Below are positions 1 through 10,524 of a DNA stretch of 64,000 nucleotides, piece after piece. The DNA lies in assembly GCA_037013495.1 (NCBI GenBank), contig CM072803.1, positions 12,170,001 to 12,234,000 of the forward strand. Direction: 5' to 3'. The notes beneath the pieces are model-generated. The model was not told where the DNA came from. It searched no databases and saw nothing but the letters and a program-made list of their open reading frames with translations. Position numbers and translations under genes: made by a program. The first letter of the stretch is position 1; every line of letters starts with the position of its first letter. This DNA is from Hippophae tibetana. Taxonomy: Eukaryota; Streptophyta; Magnoliopsida; Rosales; Elaeagnaceae.

Positions 1-1224
1 TGCATATAGTCTCAAACATTTAGCCACGGTTATTAGAAAAATCGAGGCTATAGGATTTTGGCCTCGGTTTTTACAAAATCAAGGCCATAGATATACTTTA
101 TCAATTTTTCCTTTTCATTTACACTAAACACCAAATTTTTTAACCAATTTTTATTTATTTTCTTTTTTCCCTATCAATTTTCTCTCTTTTACACTAAACA
201 CCAAAAAAATTTATCAATTTTTTTCTTTTAATTCCTCTTTTTTTTCTTTTTCTTTTCTTTTCTTTTTTTTCTATTTTCCATCTTTTAATATCTCATATAT
301 ATATATAGTTTCGATCCCCTAACCCTAGTATTCTCTTCTCTAATAGATCAAAATTCTTGTACCGCATTCCAACCTTGTGCCACCACATTCTAGCCTCACG
401 CCACCGCGTTTCAGCCTCTATTCCACTCTCGCACCGCGTTCCAACATTTGTTCCACTCTCGCATCGCGTTCCAGCATCTGTTCCACTCTCGTCATACTAG
501 TTCTTTGGCCATTGCTTGAATCTTTCTGGTAACATTAACTCATATTTTCCTTTATAAATGACTCTCGGTACCAAATATCGATCAGTATGTAGAGATTATT
601 TCTAGCTGCCTAAAGGCTTGCTTGCGTTGAGAAATTTGGATGCTGGATATTTCTTAGATGAGTTATGAAAATTTGTTAGGAAGGTCGCTTGGTATGGTTT
701 GTGGAACGTGTTGGTCCCCTGGTGCTTGGCTTGGTACTGGTGTGCTATAGCTGGTTCGTTGGGGTGGTGCACTGGTGTGTGGTGCTTTGCCTGGTGCCAG
801 TGTTGTGTCTGTTTTACCCTAGCTAGCATTTTTGTTACAATAAACAGAAAGGACCGAAAATAGTATTTTTAGAAAATTTATTGATATACTATTTACCAAT
901 TAACTTGTAATGAGTAATTGTATATTAATTTCCTGTTTTTGTTGCAGAGCAGTTTCACAAGAGAATTTTTAGTTGGCCACTATGCTATCTCACCATAGTT
1001 GTGCTTAATTAGCTTCATTAATGAGAGAACCGCATAAGTTGTTGATGATAACAATTTATTTATGGTAATTTTTGCTTGAAGTCCCTTGTTAGATTATTTA
1101 TATAGTTACACTATAGATTTCGGTTGTTATATTATTTTCTAGTAAGTACTTATGTGCATTGTGTTTTGAGCATATAGAATTTATTTTTATCTATTTTGTT
1201 GCCGATTTCTTTTTCCTGGATCAG

Positions 1225-1531
1225 AATGTAGTGCATGGAGGTATCAAACTTGAAAATCTTTTAGTAACTTGAAATGAAAATGTGAAGATTGCATATTTCA
1301 ATGTCAGTTAGGTTTTTGAGGTAATCATATTCATCAAACCTTTGCCACCATACAATAGAATTCTGTTGAGCTCCTTCTAGTGAATGTTTTCTACTAGGAA
1401 AATACATGTGTATTATTGAGAAAGTTGATTTCCTAACATTTTTTAACATTTTCTTACAGGAGGAAGAGGACACACTTAGGCGATCCCCAGAAACTCATGC
1501 ATTCACTGCATGTTTGTGCCTGAATAATGTG
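1225..1531 (+). pseudogene. Captured fragment of a GRIK/SnAK-type protein kinase gene (two exons with intron)
   Basis: After a cag acceptor, 1225-1320 reads NVVHGGIKLENLLVT, a stop, then NENVKIAYFNVS, a stop, then VFE. A gt begins at 1321 and an intron ends in cag at 1459. From 1460 the frame continues EEEDTLRRSPETHAFTACL before a stop. This tracks the catalytic loop (HGDIKPDNLLVT), the DFS-type activation start and the RRSPGTPVFTAPE segment that I know from SnRK1-activating kinases (GRIK1/2). The catalytic aspartate is now glycine, the metal-binding DF is YF, and there are in-frame stops, so it is dead. Retention of the intron shows that genomic DNA, not cDNA, was captured. It sits wholly inside the CACTA element. 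Confidence 0.75.
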
Positions 1532-2910
1532 TAGGTTTTAATTTAGTTTGAACTTGAAAACTACCTTGAGTCATACTGTTTAATACTTCCATTGTAAATG
1601 TGGTGTTCCCCATATTTTCCTGGTAAGAAAAGTCAATTACTTCTATTGTTTCAGTTTTGTTAACTGAAACAATAGAAGTACCCATTTGACTATTTCCAGA
1701 GCTTTATATGCACCCTAACCAATAGATAAAAATAAATACCTATGTAAGTACCTATGTGCATTGTTTTTTGAGCCGTAAAATAGATAAAAATAAATACTAT
1801 GATCAAGTTATTTCTATTATACACTCTATTTATGGTTCATTCTTATTACTTGCTTGCATAGCCTTATAGGTACACCAAGAATTAGGGGCACCAGCATAGC
1901 AGGCACCAGCACACCAGAGCAACAGGCACCAGCACACCAGCGTAGCAGGCACCACCCACCAGCTATATTTCTCTTCTTTTTCCCCCTCCCTTTAATTTTT
2001 TGTATTTTACTATCTCTGTTTTGGGTTTCTTTCGTCCCTATTATTTAGTGTTTTTGATTTAATGTGTTGATCCAGTTTTTGAATATTTGTTCTATGCATC
2101 TATTTCAAGTGCTCTGCATTGTAATATTGCAGTTATATTACTATTTTTTTGTAGATATTTTCTATTAGATTTTAGTATGATAAAAAATGAAATTTATTTC
2201 ACTATTGGCCTCGGTTTTTTCACTAGTGTTGATGTTGATATAGGTATAAAAGGAGAGAAAATTCTAGAATCTGAAAGGGGTCTCTAACTTTATAATTATT
2301 GTTCCTATCAACAGACCCATTCTTCCTTTATCCCCTCTTTGGAAAAGTCTAAAATCTGAAACTTCTTCTGCTCTTAATTTATCAAATCTTTGAAGTTTCT
2401 TGTTTAAGGTAGTTTTTAGCTCTCTTGATTTTTTCTTGATCTATCTATTGATGTGATTATTTTAAGAGATCAGTTAATATTTTGTGTGATAACATTTGGG
2501 TTGGTGTTTTAAGTTCATGATCTAAAGCTAATTTGTAATTTGTTATGTGAGATTTAGGGTTCTATCTGCAGCGGATAATCGGTTTTTGTGATCTTTGGCT
2601 ACATCTAGTTGAAAATAGTTAGCGTAGACATTCTCTTTTAGCATATTTTATCCATATTTTGGGAAAGAAAGTAACTTTGAAAAATTAGCCAAGGGTTTTT
2701 TCTTACCTACACTTATGACTAGTTTGAAAGCATAAATGACGACAATTTATGATTTTGGATCTAAGTAATGGCTAACGCTTTTTTGTCTCCTTTTCATTCC
2801 ATTTCAGATGACTCTTCTTTGTCTTTGTTTACATGTGTATTTATGCATTTGTCTCTTTTTCTGGCAAGCTTTACTTATTATTGAAACAATGTTGATCAAA
2901 ATATCAGTGT

Positions 2911-3008
2911 CTTGGTAGAATTGTTGGGATGCACCATTACAGGCCCTGAAAGCCTTCTTGTTTATGAATATGTTTCAAATCAAAGCTTGTATGATTACTT
3001 TTTCAGAG
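2911..3008 (+). pseudogene. Captured exon fragment of a cysteine-rich receptor-like kinase
   Basis: The frame starting at 2911 is open for about 32 codons and contains [20 protein letters not shown] followed by [12 protein letters not shown], then a gt at 3009. This matches the kinase subdomain IV-V segment [24 protein letters not shown] of plant cysteine-rich receptor-like kinases (CRK2/CRK3 group). No other part of such a kinase is visible nearby, so it is a single-exon fragment. It lies inside the CACTA element about 1.4 kb downstream of the other kinase fragment. The peptide match is seen directly; the exact CRK parent is not resolved. Confidence 0.72.
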
Positions 3009-3124
3009 GTACTATTGACTTTAAAATTTGTCATCTTTTCATATATAGCTACGTTCTTTTTTATTACTTATTCCTCTTTTGATTGTTGTTAAATTGATTG
3101 TTGTTGGTACTATTATTGTTAAAT

Positions 3125-3412
3125 TTATTTAAATCTCCCTGCTACTTGTGTAGCGTTGTTGGTTCTGCTGCTACGCGACGATGGTGATGCGCTGCTGGTG
3201 CTGCTGGTACTGCTGGCTCTGAGTTGGTGTTGTTGATGGCATGGTGCTGCGTTGTACTGGTGCTGTGTTGTGCTACTGGTGTTGTGTACTGGTATTGATG
3301 ATGGCGTTGTGTTGGTGATGTGTTGTGCTGCTGATGTTGTGCATTGGTATTGGTGTTGGTTCTGGTGTGTTGCGCTGGTGCATTGGTGCTGCTGCACTGC
3401 TGCTGTTGTTGG
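3125..3412. repeat. CTGGTG/GTTGTG-rich low-complexity block in the CACTA element
   Basis: A degenerate short-period repeat built on ctggtg, gctgctg and gttgtg gives apparent open frames on both strands (for example 3125-3451 minus). These are compositional and not genes. Related blocks occur at about 690-800 (same strand sense) and, in inverse-complement sense, at about 1871-1965 (caccag-rich). The three blocks therefore share an origin inside the same transposon. Confidence 0.7.
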
Positions 3413-3532
3413 TAATACTAAGTTTTTTTTGTATATATAATAAAATCTCAAATGTAATTATACTTTTAATTTTAATATAATATGATTTTTAATATTGTAA
3501 TTACTAATTCTATTTTTTATAATTTATGTATA

Positions 3533-3700
3533 CCCTATGGCCTCAGTTATATGCTAACCGAGGCCATAGGGTGTATCTATGGCCTCGGTTATATGCTAAT
3601 CGAGGTCATAGGTCATTACCTATGGTCTCTCTCATTTACGTCTCAATTCTTATAACCGTGGTCATAGACCTACTGCCACGGTTAAAAACCGAGACCATAT
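3533..3700. repeat. CACTA subterminal palindromic repeats
   Basis: At least two units are near-perfect palindromes able to form hairpins. In 3533-3571 the arms are cctatggcctcagtt and aaccgaggccatagg around a short loop. 3577-3611 repeats the same design with ctatggcctcggtt. Further half-units occur to 3700 and, in related form, at 21-95. Arrays of this kind are the cis-acting subterminal region of CACTA elements. Confidence 0.75.
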
Positions 3701-3718
3701 GTATGTTTTTTAGTAATG

Positions 3719-6700
3719 TAACATAAATATTCGTAAATAATTTGTAACTTTTGAAACATTTTACGTAGAACCAATATGAATGATTTAGAGTATTTATATG
3801 TTTGCTTTGATTGTTAATCTAGAATGTAATGTAAAGTATTTCAAACGTAGCAACAATATCATTCTTCGTACATTCATCATGAATACGTTAGAATACTCTA
3901 TTTTGTTACAAATTTGTATAATTATTTATTATTTTTCTTATTTTATCAAATTTAAAAATAAAAAAATTATTTCTTAATTTATTTCATTTATAAATTTTAT
4001 TTTAATATTTATTATTATTTTGATTACACTACTTAAACAAATATAATAATAATAATATTTTTTTCATTAAATTTTATTTTTATTATCATTCATATTTTAA
4101 TTATGTTTCTATGCTACGAACAAAATATGATTTTATAACAATAAACAATATAAATTTTATGAGCATCAAACAATTAATAATCTTAACAAAAATGTATTTA
4201 TGTTATATTGTATGTACCTTATAATTATAATGAAAAGTAACAAGTACATAATAAGACATCGATAAAGATAAAGAATGTTCATTTATTTAAAAAAAGAAAA
4301 AAAATCCTTCATTGCTATAAACATTCAGTTAGGAACACTTGTTATCAAATCACATGATTATTTATAAATAATAATTAAATTTTATTCTTTTATTAATATA
4401 TTTTTTACAAATATATCGTTCTTAAAAATATACTGATATATTTATTGCTATATTACTAGTATATACATATTTATATTAATAATTGTTATTAAATATTTAC
4501 CATAAAATTAAATAATTTTATAGTATGAATAAATTGAAAAGAATATTTAACTAAAATATTTGCTCCTTAAAATATTTTAAAAAGTAAAGCATATCTAAAC
4601 TTAGATTTAAACAATAAATATATCAAATTCGAAACAAATATGTCTAACTAAATCATAAACAAAATGTGACTAAGATTTAGGTGAAAAAAATAATACTCTA
4701 CTTCAAAATCTTGATAGAATAACATCAAAAAATTATAAATAAAATATCTATTAGAGATATAACTCTTACTAAAGAAAGCTCTCTTCTCAGCAAAAAAAAA
4801 TTAACAAAAAAAGAGTTGAAGAAAAACAAATGTAGAGGAGAGATGAGTAGAAGATGAGTGTTTCAACTTTTCCCTTATTACCATAAATATAAAATTAACT
4901 TTAATAATATATTTTTAAATTTAAATTTTCAAACTCCATAGTTCATATAGCTAACCATGCAAATAATTCTTTTTTTAATAACTATAGTATTAACACATTT
5001 GTAATAGGGACTCAATTTTCACACTTTCACATATCCAGTGTAAAGACGGATAAATACATAAGGAGAGGTATGTGTACCACCTTAATTCTCGATAAATATA
5101 ATATTTATAAAATTATAGATAAATTATATGTACAAAATATAAGTATACTTCATCTAGATTTTACTTCATTGTTTGAAATATGGTTAAAAATATCTCTGTA
5201 GAAAATTCGACACTTAAATTATACAAAAATATCAAAGATATTGTTGTTGTTTACGAAAAATATGAAAACTGTAATTACTAAACTTCATAAAGTATGAAAA
5301 AAAATTATTATATTTTAAACTAATTTTCATATCTAAGTCATAAAATAATTATGATATTTATTTTGATCAATAACTCAATTAATTAAAAAAATTATATAAT
5401 GACAAATTTAAGTATTTGAAATAAATATTTTGACTATTAAATAGATAAACATCAATGGTAAATATTATTAGGTATAAAATAAAAAATAATCTTTTGAAAT
5501 ACAAACTTTATCTTTAGAAATAAGAAATAAAAAATGAATAAATTTAATAAAAAAACATTATGTTTGTCAAAAATGTCAAGAAAATTTGGTACATTAATTG
5601 TTGAAAAAATGTCTTTTTTTGCCGAATAATATGGATATCATATATCTATATCCGTGTATCTAAGATCTCAACAATGCTATGACAATGTCGATATTGTTGA
5701 TGATTTTTTTCATCCTTGGTTTGAAGTGTAATCAGATCATAACATAAAGAAAAGTAGAACTTTCCATGAGCAGGATCATTAGGATTATCGAACCCAAATA
5801 AGATCGGACCAGAAAAATAGCACAATCTGATTAGGTTTCAATTTGTAGTGGTAGAACTAAACTAAAATAATAAATATTATTATTATCGATAATATTTTAT
5901 TTTAATAAACAATCACATAATAGGTTCAAACCTATATCTTTTTATTGCCTTGAAATATATGTCATTTGGCTCGTAACATTATTCTCAAGGCCCCTACTTG
6001 TTTTGCACACCTATATGACCATAAAAAAAATTATATGGAAGCGTGGGGTTTCAAATTGTTGATCTTTAATTCTTTATGATGCAAGGAGGAGTTTTTACTT
6101 TTGAATTATACATACATAAATGTCTAAAACAAAAATACAAAAACAGATATTTCAGTTAAATTGTAATATCTATTATGGATGATTATAATTATGATTTAAT
6201 TGTACATGTAGTTTAGTATCATAAACTATTCCAATGATCTAAAACAATAAAAAAAATTAATTTGATTCTATTTTTTGATTTCTTTGAACACTCTTAAAAA
6301 AGAATAATTTAATTTGTATTCAATGCACCAACAATCCTATTAATATATATATATATTTCTATTCATTTTCAAACATAAATCTTAATGTTAACAATTTATG
6401 AATAATTTACGAGAAAAATAAGCAATTTTTACACCCGAGGATATATTTAAAATTTTATAACTTTTAATATCTTAAATATGTTCGTGTAATATATGATAGT
6501 TATGTAGGTTTTTTATTTATTTATCTTCTTAGTTCTCCTTTTCTATTAATTACTATTAGGTGTTTGTGTTATATGTTCTCTCCGATCTTTTTATGATACT
6601 TATATTTTCTCCCCAAGTATATAACATAAGGTTATATGTTCTATCCTTGCATCATAATGTCCCTAAATTCTCCAATACCATTATGATATAGGTGGCAAAT

Positions 6701-8920
6701 ATATATTTTACAATGACTAATTAAAAGAAGTATGGAAGTGTATAAGTAGGGTACATACCACCAAAGATTTTAAAAAAATAAATAATTTAAAGTTAGCTCT
6801 AAGATGACACTAATTTGAATAACAGAAAAAGAGACTATGACTCATTCTCACACTAGTTTGATAAAAGAGAAATAATTATAAACATGTTATAAGAAAATCA
6901 GGGAATGATATCCATCGATTATCCCAAAATAGCCTCTGGACCATTTGAAAGTGGTCCTCTTTAGTGAACAAACCTTTAATCTAATATTAGAAAAAGTGAA
7001 TAGCATTAATTTGAAAGCGCGCTACCTTCAATACGAAAAGGAAAATACTTTAATTCTTAGAAAATAAAAAAGAGAATAGACTTTAATTTGAAGGTCGAAA
7101 GAAGAACTAGTTAGCCCAAATTTATGATTTCATTCAAAGCCCAAAGTGCAAAATCTTCAAGTTATTACCGGTAGCCACTAATTAATAATATGTTTTTTAA
7201 CTTATTTATTTAATCTAAATTTATATTTTTTTAATATTATAAAATTAAATTATTTTTAATCAAGTTATTTTTTTTTATTTATAATAGTAAAAAAATTAAT
7301 ATTTTTATAAACACACAAAAATATAGCGGTTAATCTTAATTAAAAAAAGTTAAAAAAATAAATAAAATGACATTTTTAAAATTTATAATAAAAAATATTA
7401 TCCAATAATATTTAACGTGATTGAATTAGACATAGTTTTACATTAAATACCTAAATTGGCATAGTTTAACTTGAATGACATCATCTTAAACACAATCAAT
7501 ATGAAATGATGAATCAAATATTTTTTCAAATAGTAAAAATATATAAATTTGATATAAATGATGTTATTTTTTGTTTTATAAATTATAAGAGTACTACTTT
7601 TGTGTTTAGAGTTTTATTTTTGAATATTTCATGTTAGGTCATTCAAGAATTAACATTTTAAGTGCGAATAATTGAAACTATGATTATCTGTAAAAATGTG
7701 ATGAATTTTTTTCAAAAATAACCTTAATAAACAAAATCTGGGGCGATGGTGGTTATTATAAGAATGAATTTATAGTTTGTTAGGATTTCTTTGAATGAGA
7801 TGAAGTTGAACATAGTTAAAAATGCGAATATGATTTCTTTGATGAAAATAAAGATAAATTATATGATACTTTATGCAAAGGAATACAATAGACATTGGGT
7901 GACTTGTAGGTTTACTAGTACTTGTGTTACTCCACCCAATGAGTTAACCTTTTGAGATAAAATTTTAAGTTCTTTATATATATATATATATAAGAATAAA
8001 CTTTCAATATCAAAATACAGATAATAATTTGAATAATTATATTAAATTTTATTTATTTATATATTTTTTATTATACTAAAAAATATGTACTAAATAACTA
8101 AAATATAAAAATAGTAATATTATTTTAAAGGATAAAACTACAAAAATATTACTGAATTATTGCATTTGTTATGTTTATATCACTGCATGATTTTTTTCAT
8201 CTCATTTATACCACTCAATTTGTAAAAGATTTTATTTATATCATTCTATTAATCTCTATGTAACAACATCATAAGTCGTAATGCAAATTATTTTTCTAAA
8301 TATACTATTTAATTATTTGAGTTATTCCAAATATACTACTAATATATAACCTTATTAGACAAGATTGAAGAAATTGTATAAATTAAACTTTTTATGAGTT
8401 GAATAATATAAACAAGATAAAAAATAATTTGATAACATAAATAAAACAAATGCAAAAAATGGATAGTATTATTGTGTGTATTATTTTTAAAATAATATAA
8501 TAAAATAAGCATTATTTAACATTTTAATTTTTTAAAACTAAACATTACCTAAATCATAGATGCGATGTCAAAATGGTCCATAAGCTTTTGATAAATTATA
8601 CACTTTAATCAACTAATTTTCAAGTAATACATTATATATCTATCGTGTTTATAGAATAGGACACCATAAATTCTAATAGACATGTGATATCCTAGTTTTC
8701 AAAACTACTAATTTTCAAACCTAATAAACCTTTAATGTACCATAAGTGATATGTTAGAAATCTTTTAAGTTAAAAAATTGACAGTTAGAGGTCCAATCTA
8801 TTTAAAAATTAGAACATTAGAGATATTTATAGAGTTTTATTATCTTACTTTTAAAACTTAAAAGAATTTTTTATTTACTATCCAAAAGTTAATATTTTTA
8901 AGTTTTAAATTTATCTACCC
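3719..8920. other. AT-rich intergenic region, no gene seen
   Basis: About 5.2 kb without an open frame of convincing composition or a recognisable domain on either strand. It contains short (ta)n runs near 6341-6355 and 7973-7992 and many A/T homopolymers. Nothing resembles a tRNA, a known plant miRNA precursor or a promoter with a linked frame. Confidence 0.6.
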
Positions 8921-8983
8921 AAATTCAATGCAAAAATTCTTGCTTCGTGTAATTCTAAAGACGAAACATTCTTATCAAACAGA

Positions 8984-9085
8984 ATGGCAAAAACATTCCT
9001 TTCGATCTGTGCCAAAGCCGTTAGACAAACGTATATGGCAAAAACATTCCTTTCGATCTGTGCCAAAGTCGTTAGACAAACGTAT
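8984..9085. repeat. Tandem duplication, 51 bp x 2
   Basis: 8984-9034 and 9035-9085 are the same 51-bp unit beginning atggcaaaaacattcctttc, differing at a single base (gccg versus gtcg). The unit is a multiple of three, so the 70-codon open frame across it (8928-9140, plus) is preserved, but that frame resembles no family I know and is probably fortuitous. It lies about 180 bp beyond the stop codon of the DUF740 gene, on its 3' side. Confidence 0.85.
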
Positions 9086-9267
9086 CCAAGTTAGAAAGAG
9101 CTACTCTTTTTACCAAATATACTCTTTTAATCAAGATTAATACAAAAGAGCAAAGACTATTATGACTAGTTCTAAAAATGTGAAGCAAATATGAGAATAC
9201 AGATATGAGATAACATAATTGTTATAATAAATCTGCAGAAAACAATTAAGTTTTGAACATAAGATCT

Positions 9268-10524
9268 TCATCTTTTTTTCCTTGAAGGACTCAAACTTGG
9301 ATTATGCCTGAAAATCCATCTCCAACCTTTGAAGCTTTTCCTTCCTCTCTTGTTAATCCCTCTATCATTCACTGTAATTCTACAAGATCCTCCCCCATGA
9401 CTATAAACTCCATCTTTCATTAGACCTCCCACAAATTCATGACCAGCTCGCATACTTCCAAAGCCTGTGTAAGCTTCTAATTTAGAACCCCCCATTTTCA
9501 ATGCAGAGTAATCTGATTTTGATTCGACTGAATAGTCAAGTTTCAAATCAATAAATCTTGAATCATCCATACCATTGAAATCACTCTCTCTTAGTGAAAA
9601 AACTCTTTTACTAGCTCCACTAAAACCTCCATCTACATCCACATAACCAATCTTCTTCAATCCTTTAAAATCAGACCCTAATTCAGAAATCATAGTATCA
9701 TCACTAAACCCACTTCTTCTTCCAGATTCTAAAGCCATAGACTTTCTTGGTTCAGCATCACTAAACCCACTTCTTCTTCCAGATTCTAAAGCCATTGACT
9801 TTCTTGGCTCTGCTTCACTAAACCCACTTCTTCTTCCAGATTCTAAAGCCATAGATTTTCTTGGTTCTGTTACACTAGAACTTCTTGGACCTGAAATTGA
9901 GCTTCTAGCACCAGAAACCATTAAATCTACACCATCTTCAGACCCAAACCAACCACCACCATTTCTGAAACTACATAGAGACCTTGATCTAGACACACCC
10001 ATTTGATCCCCAGTAAAAATTTCACTTTTTTCATCAAACTCTGCAACACTTTTAGTCCCATAATCTTTTTCCTTCTTTTTCCTAAAAAATTTCCCTAATT
10101 TCCAAAAGCCATTTGATTTCTTATTGATTTCAACACAACTACTGTTGCTCCTTCTCAGTATCATCACATCCTCTGTTTTCTCATGAATCTTATTTGGGGG
10201 TTTCGAATTTGATGAAAGTGAAACTATTGGAATCTCATTTCTTTCATTCTCAATCAGAAACGAGACCCTCCCAAGACTACCTACATCCCCAGCACATGAA
10301 TTTCGATTAGGTGATAAATCAGAACAAGAACAAGAAGAGAGACGTTGCTCACCACAATCTGAACAAACCAAATTCAACAAACGATCTTTGAGACAATAAG
10401 CACAAATCCCAACTGAAGAAGCTGATGGGTGTTTTCTACAGGGAAAATCAGAAGCAGAGGAGTAATAACATTCCATGTCTGTATTGATGTTGTATGCTTC
10501 CAAAGCTTTGCCTCTCTCTCTCAT
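9268..10524 (-). CDS. DUF740 / OCTOPUS-like family protein
   Basis: This is an intronless 418-residue frame. The N-terminal cysteine-rich block (C29, H32, C41, C44, C54, C57, C65, C67; CAYCLKDRL..CSDCGEQRL) is the conserved start of the DUF740/UPF0503 family that includes Arabidopsis OCTOPUS, a polarised membrane-associated regulator of phloem differentiation. A basic aromatic patch (GFWKLGKFFRKKKEKD, about 138-153) and a basic C-terminus (GWRWIF..SPSRKKR) are also family-like. There is no signal peptide or membrane span. Residues 220-276 are three tandem copies of a 19-residue unit (EPRKSMALESGRRSGFS+2) rich in basic-directed serine sites. The length is shorter than OCTOPUS itself (nearly 700 residues), so this is probably a short paralogue. 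Met1 was taken, but Met17, just before ECYYSS, is an alternative start. The region upstream of the start is purine-rich on the coding strand. The membrane role is inferred from the family only. Confidence 0.88.
   Translation of the reverse strand: MRERGKALEAYNINTDMECYYSSASDFPCRKHPSASSVGICAYCLKDRLLNLVCSDCGEQRLSSCSCSDLSPNRNSCAGDVGSLGRVSFLIENERNEIPIVSLSSNSKPPNKIHEKTEDVMILRRSNSSCVEINKKSNGFWKLGKFFRKKKEKDYGTKSVAEFDEKSEIFTGDQMGVSRSRSLCSFRNGGGWFGSEDGVDLMVSGARSSISGPRSSSVTEPRKSMALESGRRSGFSEAEPRKSMALESGRRSGFSDAEPRKSMALESGRRSGFSDDTMISELGSDFKGLKKIGYVDVDGGFSGASKRVFSLRESDFNGMDDSRFIDLKLDYSVESKSDYSALKMGGSKLEAYTGFGSMRAGHEFVGGLMKDGVYSHGGGSCRITVNDRGINKRGRKSFKGWRWIFRHNPSLSPSRKKR
9697..9867 (-). repeat. In-frame 57-bp tandem triplication in the DUF740 gene
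   Basis: Three consecutive 57-bp units encode residues 220-238, 239-257 and 258-276 (each EPRKSMALESGRRSGFS plus EA, DA or DD). The units differ at only a few bases, so the expansion is recent or maintained by unequal exchange. Confidence 0.92.

Larger units (their letters stand above)
1..3718. mobile_element. Non-autonomous CACTA (En/Spm-like) transposon, left end outside window
   Basis: The right terminus at 3718, read on the minus strand, is CATTACTAAAAAACATA. This is one base away from the CACTACTAAAAA type of end usual for plant CACTA elements. Inside both ends are clustered subterminal units of the form GGCCTCGGTT..AACCGAGGCC: 21-95 on the left and 3533-3700 on the right. Such arrays are the known binding region for the element-encoded TNPA-like protein. 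The left terminal inverted repeat must lie just before base 1, so the 3-bp target duplication cannot be tested. No transposase reading frame is present. The interior holds two host kinase gene fragments and CTGGTG-rich low-complexity blocks, so this is a cargo-carrying non-autonomous element. The terminus and subterminal repeats are seen directly; the class assignment follows from family knowledge. Confidence 0.82.

Noticed and set aside
3125-3451. 108-codon minus-strand frame and 62-codon plus-strand frame over the same bases
   Set aside because: Both arise from the CTGGTG/GTTGTG low-complexity block inside the CACTA element; the composition (Q, H, T, S or C, V, W runs) is that of a short-period repeat.
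5770-5790. Minus-strand gggttcgataatcc, like a tRNA B box
   Set aside because: It lacks acceptor and D-arm pairing.
5804-5812. TCGGACCAG, the start of miR166
   Set aside because: The match stops after nine bases (aaaaatag follows) and there is no complementary arm nearby.
8928-9140. Possible 70-residue plus-strand gene
   Set aside because: Its coding look comes from the 51-bp duplication; there is no family resemblance, promoter or splice context.
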